From NCBI GenBank assembly GCA_029378245.1, contig JARKIF010000027.1:372001-436000 (forward strand): a DNA stretch of 64,000 nucleotides, in the 5' to 3' direction. Positions 1 to 11,955 of the stretch are shown piece by piece. The stretch comes from Roridomyces roridus. Its lineage: Eukaryota; Basidiomycota; Agaricomycetes; Agaricales; Mycenaceae. The position numbers and the translations under genes were made by a program. The first letter of the stretch is position 1. Every line of letters starts with the position of its first letter. The notes beneath the pieces are model-generated. The model saw only the letters and a list, made by a program, of their open reading frames with translations. It was not told where the DNA came from and did not search any database.

Positions 1-429
1 GCAAACATGTACAAATATGCCAACAGGATCAATACGCCATGTTGACGCCGTGCCCATCACCAAGCTAAGTCCAAGCGGGTTGAGCTGAAACAGTTATTTT
101 GCCTGGCCGGCCGATGCCGAGAAAGGAGATATCAACGGCGAGGTTACGGCCCGCCGGGGCCCGGCAGCCGAGTCTTCAGCGGATCAAACAACAAGCATCC
201 GTCGTTGGTTCCTGCAATGTTGCATCTGGGACCCGGTGGGATCATCCGGCACCTGTAGCTAGACAGCTCCGAAGGGGACGATCGCCGGTAAGTGGTCTGC
301 GGCAAGTGCAGTCATGAAAGGACCTTGATTGAAACAGGCAATACCCTCGGCCCCACTCGGGACACCGCTGATCCACTGTGTGCCCCGGACAGGCCCTGGT
401 CAAAAAGGACGATTCCTACTTATGTAAAC

Positions 430-780
430 GCACGTTAATCAATCTATTTCACTGCCACTGATGGACAAAAACGAAGATGCCTTGGGTAGCCAAACCTAAA
501 GGTTCAGCAATGACATTGGAAGGAAAAGAAGCAAGTAAAGTTGGCAAGCAGGACTGGGAGATTCTAATTTCTCGGATGTACATTGACAAGTGACACTGAC
601 AGAGACATCAATCAGTTTGTACACATTTGTTCTGATGCACACAAACGACAATGCCTTGGTTAGCCAAACCTAAAGGTTCAGCAATAACACGGGAAGGGGA
701 TTCATTGTATATGAAATAGAAGGAACTTGAAGAATTCAAATTCAAAGGCATTATCGGGCAGCGGATAGGCACAGTGATGT
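430..780. repeat. Diverged tandem duplication, about 172-bp unit
   Basis: Two adjacent stretches share the core GCCTTGG-TAGCCAAACCTAAA followed by GGTTCAGCAAT (about 479-516 and 651-688), with looser similarity on either side, including a CAATC block upstream of each core. The spacing is about 172 bp. The core contains the palindrome AACCTAAAGGTT. No coding sequence is visible in positions 1-787, and nothing else there could be assigned. Confidence 0.6.
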
Positions 781-787
781 CAACAAG

Positions 788-2110
788 TCATGTATCCAGC
801 AATTCCTCGCAAAACAAGACCCAAACTTCCTCCCAAAAAGCCCCAATCCTCTGGATCTCCTTGTCCTTATTCATCCGCGAGACGTAACACTCCAGGAGCG
901 CCAGTCCTTGGAAGCGAGCCTGCAGAAGGATGAGCAAAGGCACGTTCCTAAATCCCCACCACCCAACGGTCCAGGCACCATCGCGGGGCGTCTGAGAAAA
1001 AATAAGTGGAAGAAGGCAAGAGAGAGAGAGAGAGAAAGACGCACGATGGTCAACTGACGCGATCTAGCACCATATTTGAGCCTCGGAGGCGTCAAAATTC
1101 GCGCCTGGACATTGAGCGGGCCAGCAGCGTGGTCGGCGTGCATCCCAAGAACATGGATACCAGCAATAATGCTGTTGAAGCGGTCGGCTAGTTTCTTGGT
1201 CGCAAAGTCGAGGACATCCTTGGTCTTCTCCGCAGACTATCAAAGGGAATGAGCGGAAGGAAGAAAGAGTCAAAAAAGAAGGTACTCACAACTTGCTTGC
1301 GCATGAGCTGGCCGCGAGGAACCTTGCACAACTCCGAAGAAAACGCGTGAGAGAAAGTCGACAAAAGAACAAAGAAAACTCACCCAAAGGAATAAGAGCA
1401 CCAGAGCCGACTTCAACACAAATCACGTCGGGGTACTGAAGCCGCTTGTTCTGCGTCTTAGCCAAGTACTCGGCAACAGTCATGCTTAGCCCTCGCGCAG
1501 CTGGAACGTGGGAGCCGACGTGCCCGCCTGGCTAAACTTCTTGATAATCCGCGGCGTCTGGACCTCGGCTCCACTAGCGTTGGTGTGGGTGGTGACGAGA
1601 CGGGTGCCGCTGATGAAGCGTTGGAGGCGGATACGCTCACAGTTGAGGAGGCCAAACTTGGGGGAGAGAGCGTTGGGTCGTTCTTGCCGATGTACTGAAG
1701 GTAAACGCCGAGGAGGCGGCCGGCCTTGTACACAGTACCGGTGGAGATGTGGACGTTGATGAGCATCTTGCCCATGGTGGGACGGATGGGCTGGAAGTAG
1801 CCACACCCTGGAAGAATGAGTTAGTGACGAAACTGATGACCAAGATGCACGATAACGCACAGAGCTGCAAGCCAGCCTGAGCACCAATGTCCTTGATCTC
1901 TCGCCGGTCGGAGAAGAAGGAGCGAACATTGAATGAATGGAAAGATGAGCATGGGCTGCAGGCGAGTGACGACGTTGAGAGCGGTAATGGTGGTGAGGAC
2001 GGAGTTGTCGTGGGATGAAGCTCGGGGTTGATCTCGGCGACGTGGGAGAGCTTGAGCTTGTGGACATTGGGACCCTTGCCGGTCGAGCTGGACGCGGCGT
2101 CAGCGAATCC
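788..2110 (-). pseudogene. Argonaute pseudogene (N-terminal, linker and PAZ part only)
   Basis: Reading the minus strand from about 2110 downward, the translation follows a fungal Argonaute: an N-terminal stretch with VAEINPE, then ITALNVV, a segment with IKDIGAQ, the linker-1 stretch GKMLINVHIS and RLQRFISG, the PAZ core TVAEYLAKTQNK and YPDVICVE, and the linker-2 start ending RDGAW. Family members then continue into MID and PIWI domains. Here the sequence after RDGAW is unrelated and stops at 788-790. The conserved blocks lie in different frames: there are shifts near 2010, an extra 4 bp (CATT repeated) near 1940, a shift near 1670, and a stop plus shift between the linker and PAZ blocks near 1485. 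At least four frame breaks and the missing slicer half mean no functional Argonaute is made. That it was once a small-RNA effector is inferred from the family. Confidence 0.82.
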
Positions 2111-2375
2111 CGCTCAAGAGCTGGAGCAAGAGAATGTGACTGGTCGAGGGCGCTGTAGGACCGATGAGAAACGTGAAGCTATGGGAGCGACGCATCCACA
2201 TGCCGGACCTCTCTCGGCGTCGCAGCGCATTTCAGAATCTTGACGACCGCATTTACACCCGGACACGCCTTGAACGTGAGCATACGAGGCGGGAATGAAA
2301 GAAAGTCGACGTCACGCCGCGAATAAATAAACAACAACTATTGTTGACCTTGTCTCCGACCTTCGCCACCCCAAA

Positions 2376-2870
2376 ATGTCAGCACTCCGCATTCTACCCT
2401 CGCCTCCTTTTGAGCTCTCTGAGCCCTCGTCTTCTGAGCCCACGGCCTCTCAGTCCTTGCCCTCTGAGCCCTCGGCCCCTCCATCGACCCCATTAAGTGT
2501 GAGTCTCATCCCGCTGCCTCGTCTGTCTGAATACTTGGCTGAAACTGGTGCAGGCTTCTCACATCATCGCGTCCGCGACCGGGGACGAACTCCTCCGTGA
2601 AGGCAACCTCGCCTACACGCGCCTTCTGCGCGAGCAGTCCGAGTCTGCCCGCTCCTACTTCCGTCTGCTCCACTATTGCAGGAATGTTATCAAGCTGCAC
2701 TGCGACATAACGTGTGTTTTTAATCGTTGTCGCTGTCGCTTTTCTAATCCCTCTTGACCTTCAGAGATGAAGCGGATTCCCTACTTCGTACCTGCCGCCA
2801 ATTGGCCGCTTTCGACCCGGACGAGCCTGTCGCAAGAGAGGAAGAATTGAAGCTGTTTGCCCCGGCCTGA
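2376..2870 (+). CDS. Small hypothetical protein, 3 exons
   Basis: Three exons join in frame: 2376-2498, 2554-2711 and 2765-2870 (introns GTGAGT...CAG of 55 nt and GTGTGT...CAG of 53 nt), giving 128 residues. The N-terminal 40 residues are Ser/Pro/Glu rich (repeated SEPS). The C-terminal part looks like a compact helical region with charged and Leu positions (DELLREGNLAY, RSYFRLLHYC, DEADSLLRTC). I do not recognise the family. The ATG is the first in an open exon about 50 bp downstream of an A/T-rich AATAAATAA stretch. It is transcribed away from the Argonaute relic, with about 260 bp between them. No targeting signal or membrane segment is seen. Confidence 0.6.
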
Positions 2871-3554
2871 GCGACTTGAAATTGTCGATAGGGTAGGTCC
2901 GGGGACCCGTGCGCGCAGCCCAACAATTATATGTAGTTTTTTTTTTGTATTCATGTACCTCCCAGAATCGACGCGTCCAGCTGAGTTTAGCGCTTGGCAG
3001 CGCTTATGAAATTGATCTAGACAGTAGACTTATCAAAAATTGGACCCGCTTATACATACTTGTCAACACTTGTGACTAACGCTCCACTTACAAGCTCAAA
3101 CCCAGATTTCCGACTAATACGGCAAGAAAGCCGTAAAGAAGGACTTGGTCCTGAAGACATGGAGCAAAGTGCTAGAAGATGAGGACAAACTCCCTAAGGA
3201 TTGGACTAGGGAGACCGGGGTTTTAGTGGGTATCGGGTGATGAGCAATGATGGGGTTCACGGCATGCCAGAAATGGTAATGCCGCTGAGCCCCTGAGCTC
3301 TCACTTGGAGTCCCACACGCGGTGCACCGTGCAGCGACTTGTTCGGGCACCAGTGCGTAATAGCATCTCCTCGGGTGTATGAATCATTTCCTCGGCTGGG
3401 TTTTAAAATTTCCACGGCCACAATCTGACGGGGAGGGGAGGACCAACCGATGTCGGCCCGAAACAGTGTATGGAAGCGCGAAAGCGCTAAACAGCACTGC
3501 GGGATACACCAAGACCCATAAAAGTGTATTCTTCCCCACCTATCTAACGTCCCA

Positions 3555-3590
<36 letters not shown>

Positions 3591-4231
3591 CGAGGCATGC
3601 ATGACAAATGCATGACGGCCGGATTCAGATCAAAAAACAACTGTCACAAACAAACATGCTCTTTGAGTCTTTCTTCCAATGATCAATTCGACGGCGTTCA
3701 GAATGCTGTCGGCCAAAGGCCCGCATTCCCGCAACTCAATCCTCATCATCTGTATCATGCGACCCGGCCAACGATCAAGACCATTCAATCAAAGATCTCA
3801 GGCACTCTTGATTCTTGAAGATCTTCCGACTCATCGACTACGTCTACTTCTCTTCTCTGCGCACCTGCTTTCCCGAGTGTTGCGATGGCTTAACTCTACC
3901 ACTGCGCCAGTTGAGTCCTGCGCACCTGTACACGGGTGGTAGAGCCGCATGCCGTCCCCAGCGAGTGCGTTGTTGGGCTCATTCCATTTTAACACGGGCG
4001 GCTCAAATCCACGATTAGAGTGACAGTTATGCGGGCTCCTCTCGCTGGGCGGACAGCGGTGCGAATGATATTTCCCATACCAACGCAGCGGGACATCCGA
4101 CCCTGAGCCACCCACTCTTTCCTCCCTTTGCCATGCAACGTACGGGCCCCGATGGTCCTGTCTTGGTCCCTTCCGGGTAGGAGATATCCTCATATCTGGC
4201 CACCGCTCACACTCCCCTTAGGTCCACCCAA
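2871..4231. other. Intergenic, no gene seen
   Basis: There is no convincing exon set on either strand in this 1.36 kb. It holds a T-run at 2937-2946, a 32-bp poly(A) at 3556-3587, and near 3885-3920 (minus strand) a stretch resembling a tRNA box A (TGGCGCAGTGGTAGAG) flanked by the 10-bp direct repeat TGCGCACCTG. No T-arm or acceptor stem accompanies it, so it is at most a tRNA fragment. Confidence 0.5.
3556..3587 (+). repeat. Poly(A) homopolymer, 32 bp
   Basis: An uninterrupted run of 32 A residues, by far the longest mononucleotide run in the window. A tract of this length can mark the 3' end of a retroposed LINE or SINE copy, but no retroelement coding sequence or target duplication could be identified next to it. 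Confidence 0.9.
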
Positions 4232-7200
4232 ATGTTTAACGAATGTAGTCGCTTGGGCATAAACGGCTCGCATTTTACGAATGTGTCGGGGGATATGAAC
4301 GTCTATCCGCGGTCTGATCTTGGCCCTGGCAAGTGCATTCCCGTCTCTCTACCCAGATGTTCATCGTGGTCCCGCAGCAGTGCGCGAGTCATCAGCCCAC
4401 TTACCAGTATGTCGAAACTTCACGCCCTCTATCCCTGGTCTCATTATTTAGGACCTCTCAGTTGCCGGAAACCAAGCACCTGCGAGACAGGATGGTGTAT
4501 ATTCTGACAGCGAGAGCTACTGCGGCCAATTGCTTCGCTGCGGGCGAGGCTTCCCTCTCTACCTTCCAGGACCGGGTGGCAATCTTCCTCAGGACTATCA
4601 ACGCCAGGGTGTTGCCATTGGCGATGTCGGAAGCGTCACCCCGGAGGGCGCATTTGATTTCTTCTTCAATATCTACCTACCCGTGGACGATTCAATCAAT
4701 GCCATCGGCACCCCCGAAAACTTCCACCCGTTGACACCACGCTATGATTCGGCGGATATGACCCCTGTAGAGTACTCTGCGGAGGATTATGTATCGACTC
4801 GTCCTTCTCTCTTCAAGCTAGATAACCGCCCGCCCGAACGGTGTGTCACTCATGATCTACCCCCTCTCCCCTAATCTAACAACGACCGCAGCGAACTGCC
4901 CACCATGGAAAGTTTCCTTTTCGATTGTTGCGGTCCTCAAGGAGCGGTCTTGACTATCCCCTTCGGATCGCGCGTCGAGAAGCTGGCTAACCTGGAAACC
5001 ATGCGTCGCTACGCTCGCGAGCACGCCGAAAGCTGGTACAAGTACGCCAATGGCGTCCGCGGACGTCGGCTGACCAACGGCTCCTTGTATCTTGTGACCG
5101 GATGGGAGAAAGCGCCTGTCTGGGGCCGGGCATCGTTCCAGGAACTCACAGCTCGGTCTGCATTCCGACTCGCATTCGAGCCCTCTCCCACCACGACACC
5201 GAGTCCCAGCGCAAGCATGGATGACCGATACAACTTCAAGTACCGCTGGACAGCCGCGGGACCCGCTCGAACGAAGAGCTATGGATCCGTCCCGGAGGAT
5301 GCTCCGCTCAATCAGACTGTCTTCATCCACGGTTTTTCCATCTCGCTTGGCGCTAGTATATGGAGCAAGTTCTTCAAGGACGTCGAGATCTCTCAGATTG
5401 TGGATTCGAGGCTGGGACGGTCTAACAAGGATTGGGTGCCGTACGGGCCCCAGGGCTTTGGCTTCTCCTGGATTTTTGGTTTTTCTGGAGGGAGCGGATC
5501 GGCTGGAGGCAAACAGCGTACGACGCAACGAGATGGAGGAGACGGAGAGGCGGTTGATGATGTCGAGATAGCCGACCTCGCCCCGATGAAGGATGTAAGT
5601 TCCTGCATTGTTTGGCCGAGTGGGACATTGATTCGTCCGTTCTGCAGCTTTTCCGGCCTTCGCTGATCATCAATGATTATATTTTCCGCAAGGTACATCT
5701 ACCCCGATCACCACCTTGTTGGCTTATTCCATCCGTCCAGTGTCCTGATGCAGAGGTTGTCATGAGCCACGACGATGACTAGCGGGACATCCTTAAAAGG
5801 GTGAGCACTTTTCCCGACGCGTATCAGTATGTCTGGTATTCACTCAGCCCTTTCAGGACTGTGGCGTTACTTCCGTCTTGGATTGGCAAGAGACGACGGA
5901 CGTGATATATCGAGCATGCGAAGAGTTTACGGTTGTGGAAGAAGATGGACTCGCTACCATCCTGCATGGGGGAGCAGACCGAGACACTCAGTCTAGCCAG
6001 TTTGGCGACATTGGGTGTTCCATTCACGGAGGGAGCATCTCGCCATCCGTGGATTCCTACGAGGATGAACGCGAGTCTGGAGCTGCCACCCCTCTTGCGG
6101 GCATGTACCGCTCGTCTTCCCCCGAACCCTTGCTCCAATCTCCTCCGCCCCCTGGCGTTGAGGAAGTGGCTTCTTCCGCACCCTCCACCAGCGCCGACCC
6201 TTCCCCACCAATCGGAGAAATCGCCCAGCAGGCCTGGAATCTTTATTTGCAATGCGAAGAATCGTGCGTCTGCTTTCCCACCCCCGTTTGACGCGCTGAC
6301 GCATATGTGCACGCAGCTCTCGATTTCAAGCACTATCGAAGGAGCTGGGATCCTTGCATTCCGTTCTCTTGGACCTGGGAGAGCACCTGGAAGAGCGCCG
6401 GCAGGAGAACGATATACCGGAGCACCAGATGGCCAGATTGACCACGTTACTGGAAACCTGTAAAAGCTCACTGGATGGACTCTATGCGCTACTCCGTCAT
6501 TCTGAAGACCTCAGTACGGCGGCTCAGCGCACTCGGGGAAAGATGCGCTCCGGGCCTGAGGATTCAGGCATCTCGGAGATCAGGCGAAAGCTGATTTCCA
6601 GCGTGACGCTCTTCGCTAGCTTTCAATCTACGCTTCTCAAGTACGCCTTGAATTCTCTTCTTTCAATCGTTATACTGAGAGAAACTCTAGTTCTTCGACC
6701 GCACGAATCGAAAGGAGACTAAACGACATTATCCCTCAATATCGAGGGCGCGCCAGTGGTTCCACGACATCACGTAGCGATTCAGGGCTCTGGACTGAGT
6801 TTTTCAGCGACCTGGAAGATTTGGGGATCTCACCCACGGTCCTCGGGGAGCGTCAAGACTTGATTGTCTCGTTACTCCAGCAAGCGGTGACGGCTAGTAG
6901 CCCACCCCAAGGCTCGAGCAATCGCAGCCTCACGCCAATCGCCGACGACCCTGATGAAGCCCCTCTGTATGCGGGTGGTGGCAGCCGTTGTCCGACGCCG
7001 ACGAATAATCGCAATCGAGAGTCTCGCCGGGAGCATCGGGTGGAAAGCTGGCCTGGCGGCAGCTCGGAGCGCGTTGACGACGAGGTCGATGGAACGCAGC
7101 GTCGACGTCTCTTGACCTCCCCCTCCGTGGAGTCATTCGCGACTTCATCATCCAAGACACTGGGCAACTCATCATCCGCCTCGTCGATATACTCCGCATC

Positions 7201-7521
7201 CGCATCCACTTTGGATCTTCCTTCGGCCAAAAAGCACCGGTGGGTCTTTATCCACGCAAGGCTACATTATTTCTGATATATCACATTCATAGACCCAAGA
7301 AGCGCATTATGGGACTCGTGAAGAAGCTGTTTCACAAGCAGACTGAGATCGTGCAGGCCGCGCCTGACGAGGGCGACGCAGAGCGCGTCTCACGTTTGGT
7401 CACAAAAGGAATGGACGTGAACGCAGTGGAACGCCTGCTGCACAAGCTAGGCGATCTCAATGTGCAGGCGGATGAGGACACGCCGGTGGCACTCGCTGGA
7501 CAACGCGGGCATGCGAGGTGA
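4232..7521 (+). CDS. Orphan Agaricomycete protein with ankyrin-like C-terminus, interrupted by an in-frame TAG
   Basis: Nine exons keep one frame: 4232-4406, 4462-4840, 4892-5594, 5648-5692, 5741-5800, 5857-6263, 6317-6640, 6691-7239 and 7293-7521, with introns of 50-56 nt. The N-terminus has GSHFTNVSGDMNVY, a motif type seen at the start of many mushroom proteins. A hydrophobic-aromatic block follows (GFPLYLPGPGG, FDFFFNIYLP), then a region with FDCCGPQGAVLTIPFG, a coiled-coil-like segment (ALSKELGSLHSVLLDLGEHL), a Ser-rich linker and a basic region ending in a shortened ankyrin-like unit (GMDVNAV). Exon 5 contains a TAG at 5780-5782 just after SHDDD, yet the frame continues through the same exon and the next ones. 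So either the product stops there at roughly 440 residues, or this copy carries a nonsense mutation. Function unknown; similarity to ankyrin-tailed fungal proteins is from memory of their C-terminal layout. Confidence 0.7.
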
Positions 7522-9855
7522 CTGGTGAGGCGAGGACACGGTCATCCAGCAGTGGCTCAGAAGGACGGAGGGGAGCAGCGACCGCTTCATTCAAGTATTA
7601 CATGCATCTGATCCTTCTCCCTATCTTTCAAGTACCATACATATACCCGACCTTCGTCGATTTCGTACACTATCAATCTGTAATCAGCCACGACAGTAGA
7701 ACGTCAGAGAGGGAGAGAACGTACCACAGGAAGGTGATTTCGCGGGGCGCCTCGCTCTGCAGACCCTTGTGGGCCAGGTGGCGCTCGCTGAGCTGCTTCA
7801 CAATTACACCAGTCAGCGCGAGCTGCAAAAGGGAGAGATGAAAGGCTTAAACGCACCAGTAAACAAGGAACGCCCAACGAGTAACCACGATCTCCCATAT
7901 ACCGCTCCCAAAAGAAACCGACTCACTCGCCGTTCCCACCAGTCGGACGTCTTACGATCTTCGACTCGGATATCGCATCAACTGTGTGCAGCATGCGCGT
8001 CGACCGGACAGGCAATGGTGCCCCCGAGAGTACATACACCGCTTCAGTGTGACGGACCCGTGCGCAGCATGCTCAGCGAACCGAAGGTGTGCCCCATGCG
8101 ACACCCCGGGTGTACATCTACCGCGCAACGGGCTTGACGATATGTCTTGACCGAGATCTTTCTTGAGGATAAGACGGGCTTGAAAGCGGGGGATGTCGAC
8201 GACGGAGGAGCGGGTGTTCGATGGGGTTCTACGTGGAGGTCAATGAGTGGCGGAAGATGCAGGATAGAGGACGTACGGATCGTGGGTCGTGGTCATTGAT
8301 GTGGGGCCAATGAGTGGCCCGAGAATCGACGAGGGTGTGGCCAGCAACGACGGTGGGTGTCTGTGGGTGTGATGAGCGACGCCAGACAGTGTGAAGAAGG
8401 TCAGGTACCTTAAAGTGAGGCCGAGGCTATCGTCGACGATATTTGTGGGTCCACGTGTGGCGCTGGATGGCGACGGGGTCGGTGGGCGCTGAGGGCCATG
8501 AGCGAGAGCAGAGGAGCGAGGGGGAAGTCAAGGTACCTTACAGCGATGCCAGCGATGTCGAGAGTGGCGTCGACTGGACGTCTGGGTCCATGAGGGTAAC
8601 GACCACAATCTAGAAAGGAGATGAGCTGGTGGACGAGGATGCGGAGAAGGGGCATACCACGATAAGCGACGACCTCCCCGTGTGAGAGGGGAAGGTGGTG
8701 GTAGGAGAGAAAGAGAGGTCTTGAGGTCGCTTGAGGAGCGAGGCGGCCTTTTTGCGAGCGAAGCGAAGCACCTCCATTTCACGTGACGAGGCGGAGGGCT
8801 GGGATGGGAGGGAAAACAAGAACAAATTGTCGCCGCGGTGGCTGACATGGTCTGGAGGAAAGAAAGGCTTCAAATCCGTTCATTTCTCGATTAATGTTGC
8901 TTTGAAACCTGCGATAAAGATGCCAATTTCCCTGAGGATCCGGGCGATACCAATATCGTCGCACGAGTAAGATAGAAAAGGCGTGTCCCAATCGGGACGG
9001 TCGATCACTATTCGAGCACATCACAGTCGTGACTTGGACGTGACCAGCATCGTTTTCAATGACTTTGTAAATAGCAGTCGTAGAATACGGACATTGCGTG
9101 AAGGAACTCGGAGTGCAAAGCGAGCATCCATCGACTCGGAGTCGAATCCATTTTATACCCTGGCGCTTTGGTGTGTCCACCCATCAGTCACTCGCGTCAC
9201 TCGCCCGTTTGAGAACAAGACTGAAAGAGTCACCCACGCCGCCCAATCGGCAGGCGGCTCCGAGGGCGCAAGAGGAGAAGAATCCGTCATCTGTGTCCGT
9301 GGCGGGCCCTCGAGGGCGCCGCGCCATTGGTACGAGTCATTTTGCCATGGGCAAACCCTCGCTGGGACCGGGACTCCTGGTCCGACCGAGTGTTGCGGCA
9401 GGTCGCAAAGTGTGTATCCAAGCGAGGACCTTGTCGCTGAGTATCGACATAGCCACGAGGAGGACGGGGAGTATATGGCCGTTGACGACGTGGAAGACTG
9501 CGACCGAGCACGAATTGGAAGCTCCGAATGGGGCGCAATTGGAGTGGAGAAGGTGAACCCAGTTGTAAGGAGCGTGCAACGAGCCTGTTTCGGTAGAAAG
9601 TGGCAAGGCGTGGGCTGGGTCCGAAAGGTACCGCAGCCGCCTTTCGAGCCACCTCCGCAACGTGTTCAAGACGCGCACGTCCTGCGCATTCAGCGGCAGC
9701 TAAGTGAGGCCTAGCTGCAGAAAACGCTGCATGGAAGCTCCGGAGAGCCTTCGACTCTTGTCGCCCATCCGGAGGCTACTACAGAAAGTCTGTAAAGGGT
9801 CGATATGTGGATCTCAAAGACGTACTGCGTCGTTAAACGACGAAACCATCTAAGG
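7522..9855. other. Poorly resolved region, possibly decayed genes
   Basis: No complete gene could be built in these 2.3 kb. On the minus strand several short stretches look exonic (for example around 7755-7830 and 9340-9678), with plausible splice borders, but they do not join into one frame. A 243-codon plus-strand opening at 8983-9714 has no recognisable domain and overlaps the better minus-strand stretch. The region may hold degraded genes or a spliced gene that I could not recognise. Confidence 0.4.
8110..8777 (-). CDS. Possible multi-exon gene, unrecognised
   Basis: The minus strand has an ATG at 8777 followed by a 40-codon open exon (8658-8777, beginning MEVLRFARKKAASLLKRP) and a GTATGC donor. 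Further blocks look coding, including RGPTNIVDDSLGLTL and DIPRFQARLILKKDLGQD, separated by GT...AG intervals of about 48 nt. The phases of the second and third blocks do not agree, so either an exon border is misplaced or the gene is broken. I do not recognise the family and assign no function. Confidence 0.3.
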
Positions 9856-11955
9856 ATGGGCAGCTCCAGCGCTCATGACGGTCCCAAAATACGAGGCGGT
9901 CGAAAAGATGGTGGTGGTAGCGGATCAAGTGGTAGCGTAACTCTTTCTCTTCTCTCACTTTGTTTCGGTTCATTCAACTCTTCTTCTCCGTGAGACTCAT
10001 GGCCCAATCTGTGGTGTTTGCCACTCATAATGTACTGGGGAGATTTCGACGACCAGGACGTCTGAACTGACATCCAACAGCTTATATCGTCCGAAAAATA
10101 CTACTCACGGCGAGCAAGCACTCCCGACGCGCTCATCCGTCTTCTGGCCGAACTAATCGTCGCAATTGAGGCATGCACTGTCGTTGATTTCGACCCAGCT
10201 GAGTGCGTCGCGGCTCTGATGCCTTTCTACGCGCCCGTGGGCACGCAGTACGGTGACGCTGTACCCGAGGAAACCGAAACGGACATGCACCAAACGAGAC
10301 TATCGGGAGCAGCCGTCACCACACTGGCTTGTGTCGTTCGAAAGTTCAGTGCTCCTCCGTTCCGTCTCCCCATCATTGAGAAGCTACGGGAGTGCTGGAC
10401 GACTCTGTGCATGGGACTGCTGTTCTACGCCAGAGTACTGTACCGGGAAGGAGAGCAAGTTCCGGTTACGGAAAGCGAGTCGCCTGGCCACACGTTCACT
10501 GCCATCGTTACGGTGCTCCAGATTTACGCTGAAGAGGAGTCTTTGCTGGCACTAGTCCGCAATACACCCGAAGCACTCGCTCTCATCGTCAAGCTTTGGG
10601 CACTCGAGATACAGCACCCTCACCTCTCGACACAGCTCGCAGAAATGTTTCCAGAATCCTTCAAACCGACCGCGGCCGTTCTCCTCCTTGTGACACACAA
10701 AGATCTGGCCAACCATGGTCTCAAACTCGTCGAGGCACTTGGATCTGACCAGCGCGGGATCGCGTTCGTGCCTTTGGAGCACATGCGGCGCAGCCTATTC
10801 AACATCTACCAGTACGGCGAAATCCCCGCCGAGGCTATGCGTGCGCACTTGTTTCACTTGACTGCACTCCACACGACCCCGGTTCGCCATCTCCTCTTGC
10901 AAGATTCTGTCCGAATTGTGACCCAGGCGCTGTTGGCTGTAACCTCACAGCCATTCGATTCTACGACAGCGCAGGCTACGACACGATGCATTCGGGGAAT
11001 GTGTGCTTATTTGTGCAAATACGTAGCGGGGGGTGGCCTCGTTTCATTAAACCAATCCCTCGAGTCCGGCCTTCTCGTCGGGCTGCTCAAGGCACATCCA
11101 TGGCTCAAGAGCCAGTCGAGTACAGCGCTATATGAGGAAGCTGCTGCCCTCCTAACCGTCCACCTCCCACCGTACTTGATCTACATCTCTGTCCTCCGCC
11201 AAGCCCGCCAATCTATTCATCTCATTCAAGAGTATATCCTCAAAAACAACATCGAGGAATCGTTTCTCGAGAAATGGCGCATTTTCGAGGCACATGCGCA
11301 CGCTACGTCGAAATTGGCCACCGGGAACGAATTTGTGGAGACGACATGCGAGGTAAGCTCAAAGTCTTTGTGCATCGTGCTTACTGACGATATTGCAGTG
11401 CACGATCCATAGGGCCGTTTTGCGTTGTAGTACCTGCTGGGAAGCTGCATACTGCTCGCAGCAGTGCCAGATTGTCGCCTGGAACACCCATCGTCTGCCC
11501 TGCGCAAAGAAACAGGCGGCTCGTCAAGGTGAGAATAAACAATCCTCAGCTTCCTTGCTCAATATTTCCCAGCCGGCATCCTCCCTGACCTCTCATCCGA
11601 AGACACTCACTTTGCGCTCCGCGTCGCGCAGCACGATTTCGAAAAACACAAACTCGCCGTCTGCGACAAGTGGATCGAAGCGGGGACGTTGCCACTCGTC
11701 GCCGGGATCGACTACACGGTGTTCCCGCCTGTCGTGTCTACGAAGTCAGAGGCGATTCCAGCGGAGGTGAAGGCAAAGATGTCGTCGGGTGCTGCGATTT
11801 ACACCGTTTTTCCGAAAGGCAGCGGTGGGAGGGAGTGTTATATGTGTGATTTGGGGCTGACACATGCACCCGGGGAGCCGGATGGCGAGACTATAAAGGT
11901 TGTGGTGCAGGTTGTCAAGGCTCAGAGGGTGCCGGCCTTTTTGAGGATAGATTAG
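9856..11955 (+). CDS. MYND-type zinc-finger protein
   Basis: The main exons join in frame: 10081-11352, 11399-11528 and 11573-11955. A helical-repeat-like body of about 420 residues precedes a C-terminal MYND finger whose cysteines and histidine read C-x-C, C-x2-C, YC-x3-C and H-x3-C (RCSTCWEAAYCSQQC, then THRLPC). MYND fingers bind proline-rich peptides in other proteins; these fungi carry many such genes, mostly of unknown role. After the finger come about 140 residues with VAGIDYTVFPP. The 5' end is uncertain: an ATG at 9856 opens a Gly/Ser-rich exon ending at a GTAGCG donor, but its phase does not match the acceptor before 10081, so another small exon or a different start may exist. Confidence 0.8.

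Noticed and set aside
3885..3920. tRNA gene on the minus strand
   Set aside because: Only a box-A-like word is present; there is no T arm, anticodon stem or acceptor pairing.
4329..4356. A 28-nt GC...AG intron in the first exon of the gene at 4232
   Set aside because: Too short for these genes. Reading through and using the GTATGT intron at 4407-4461 gives correct phases.
8983..9714. Long plus-strand opening of 243 codons
   Set aside because: No domain, no splice context, odd composition, and a better-looking minus-strand stretch overlaps it (9337-9678).
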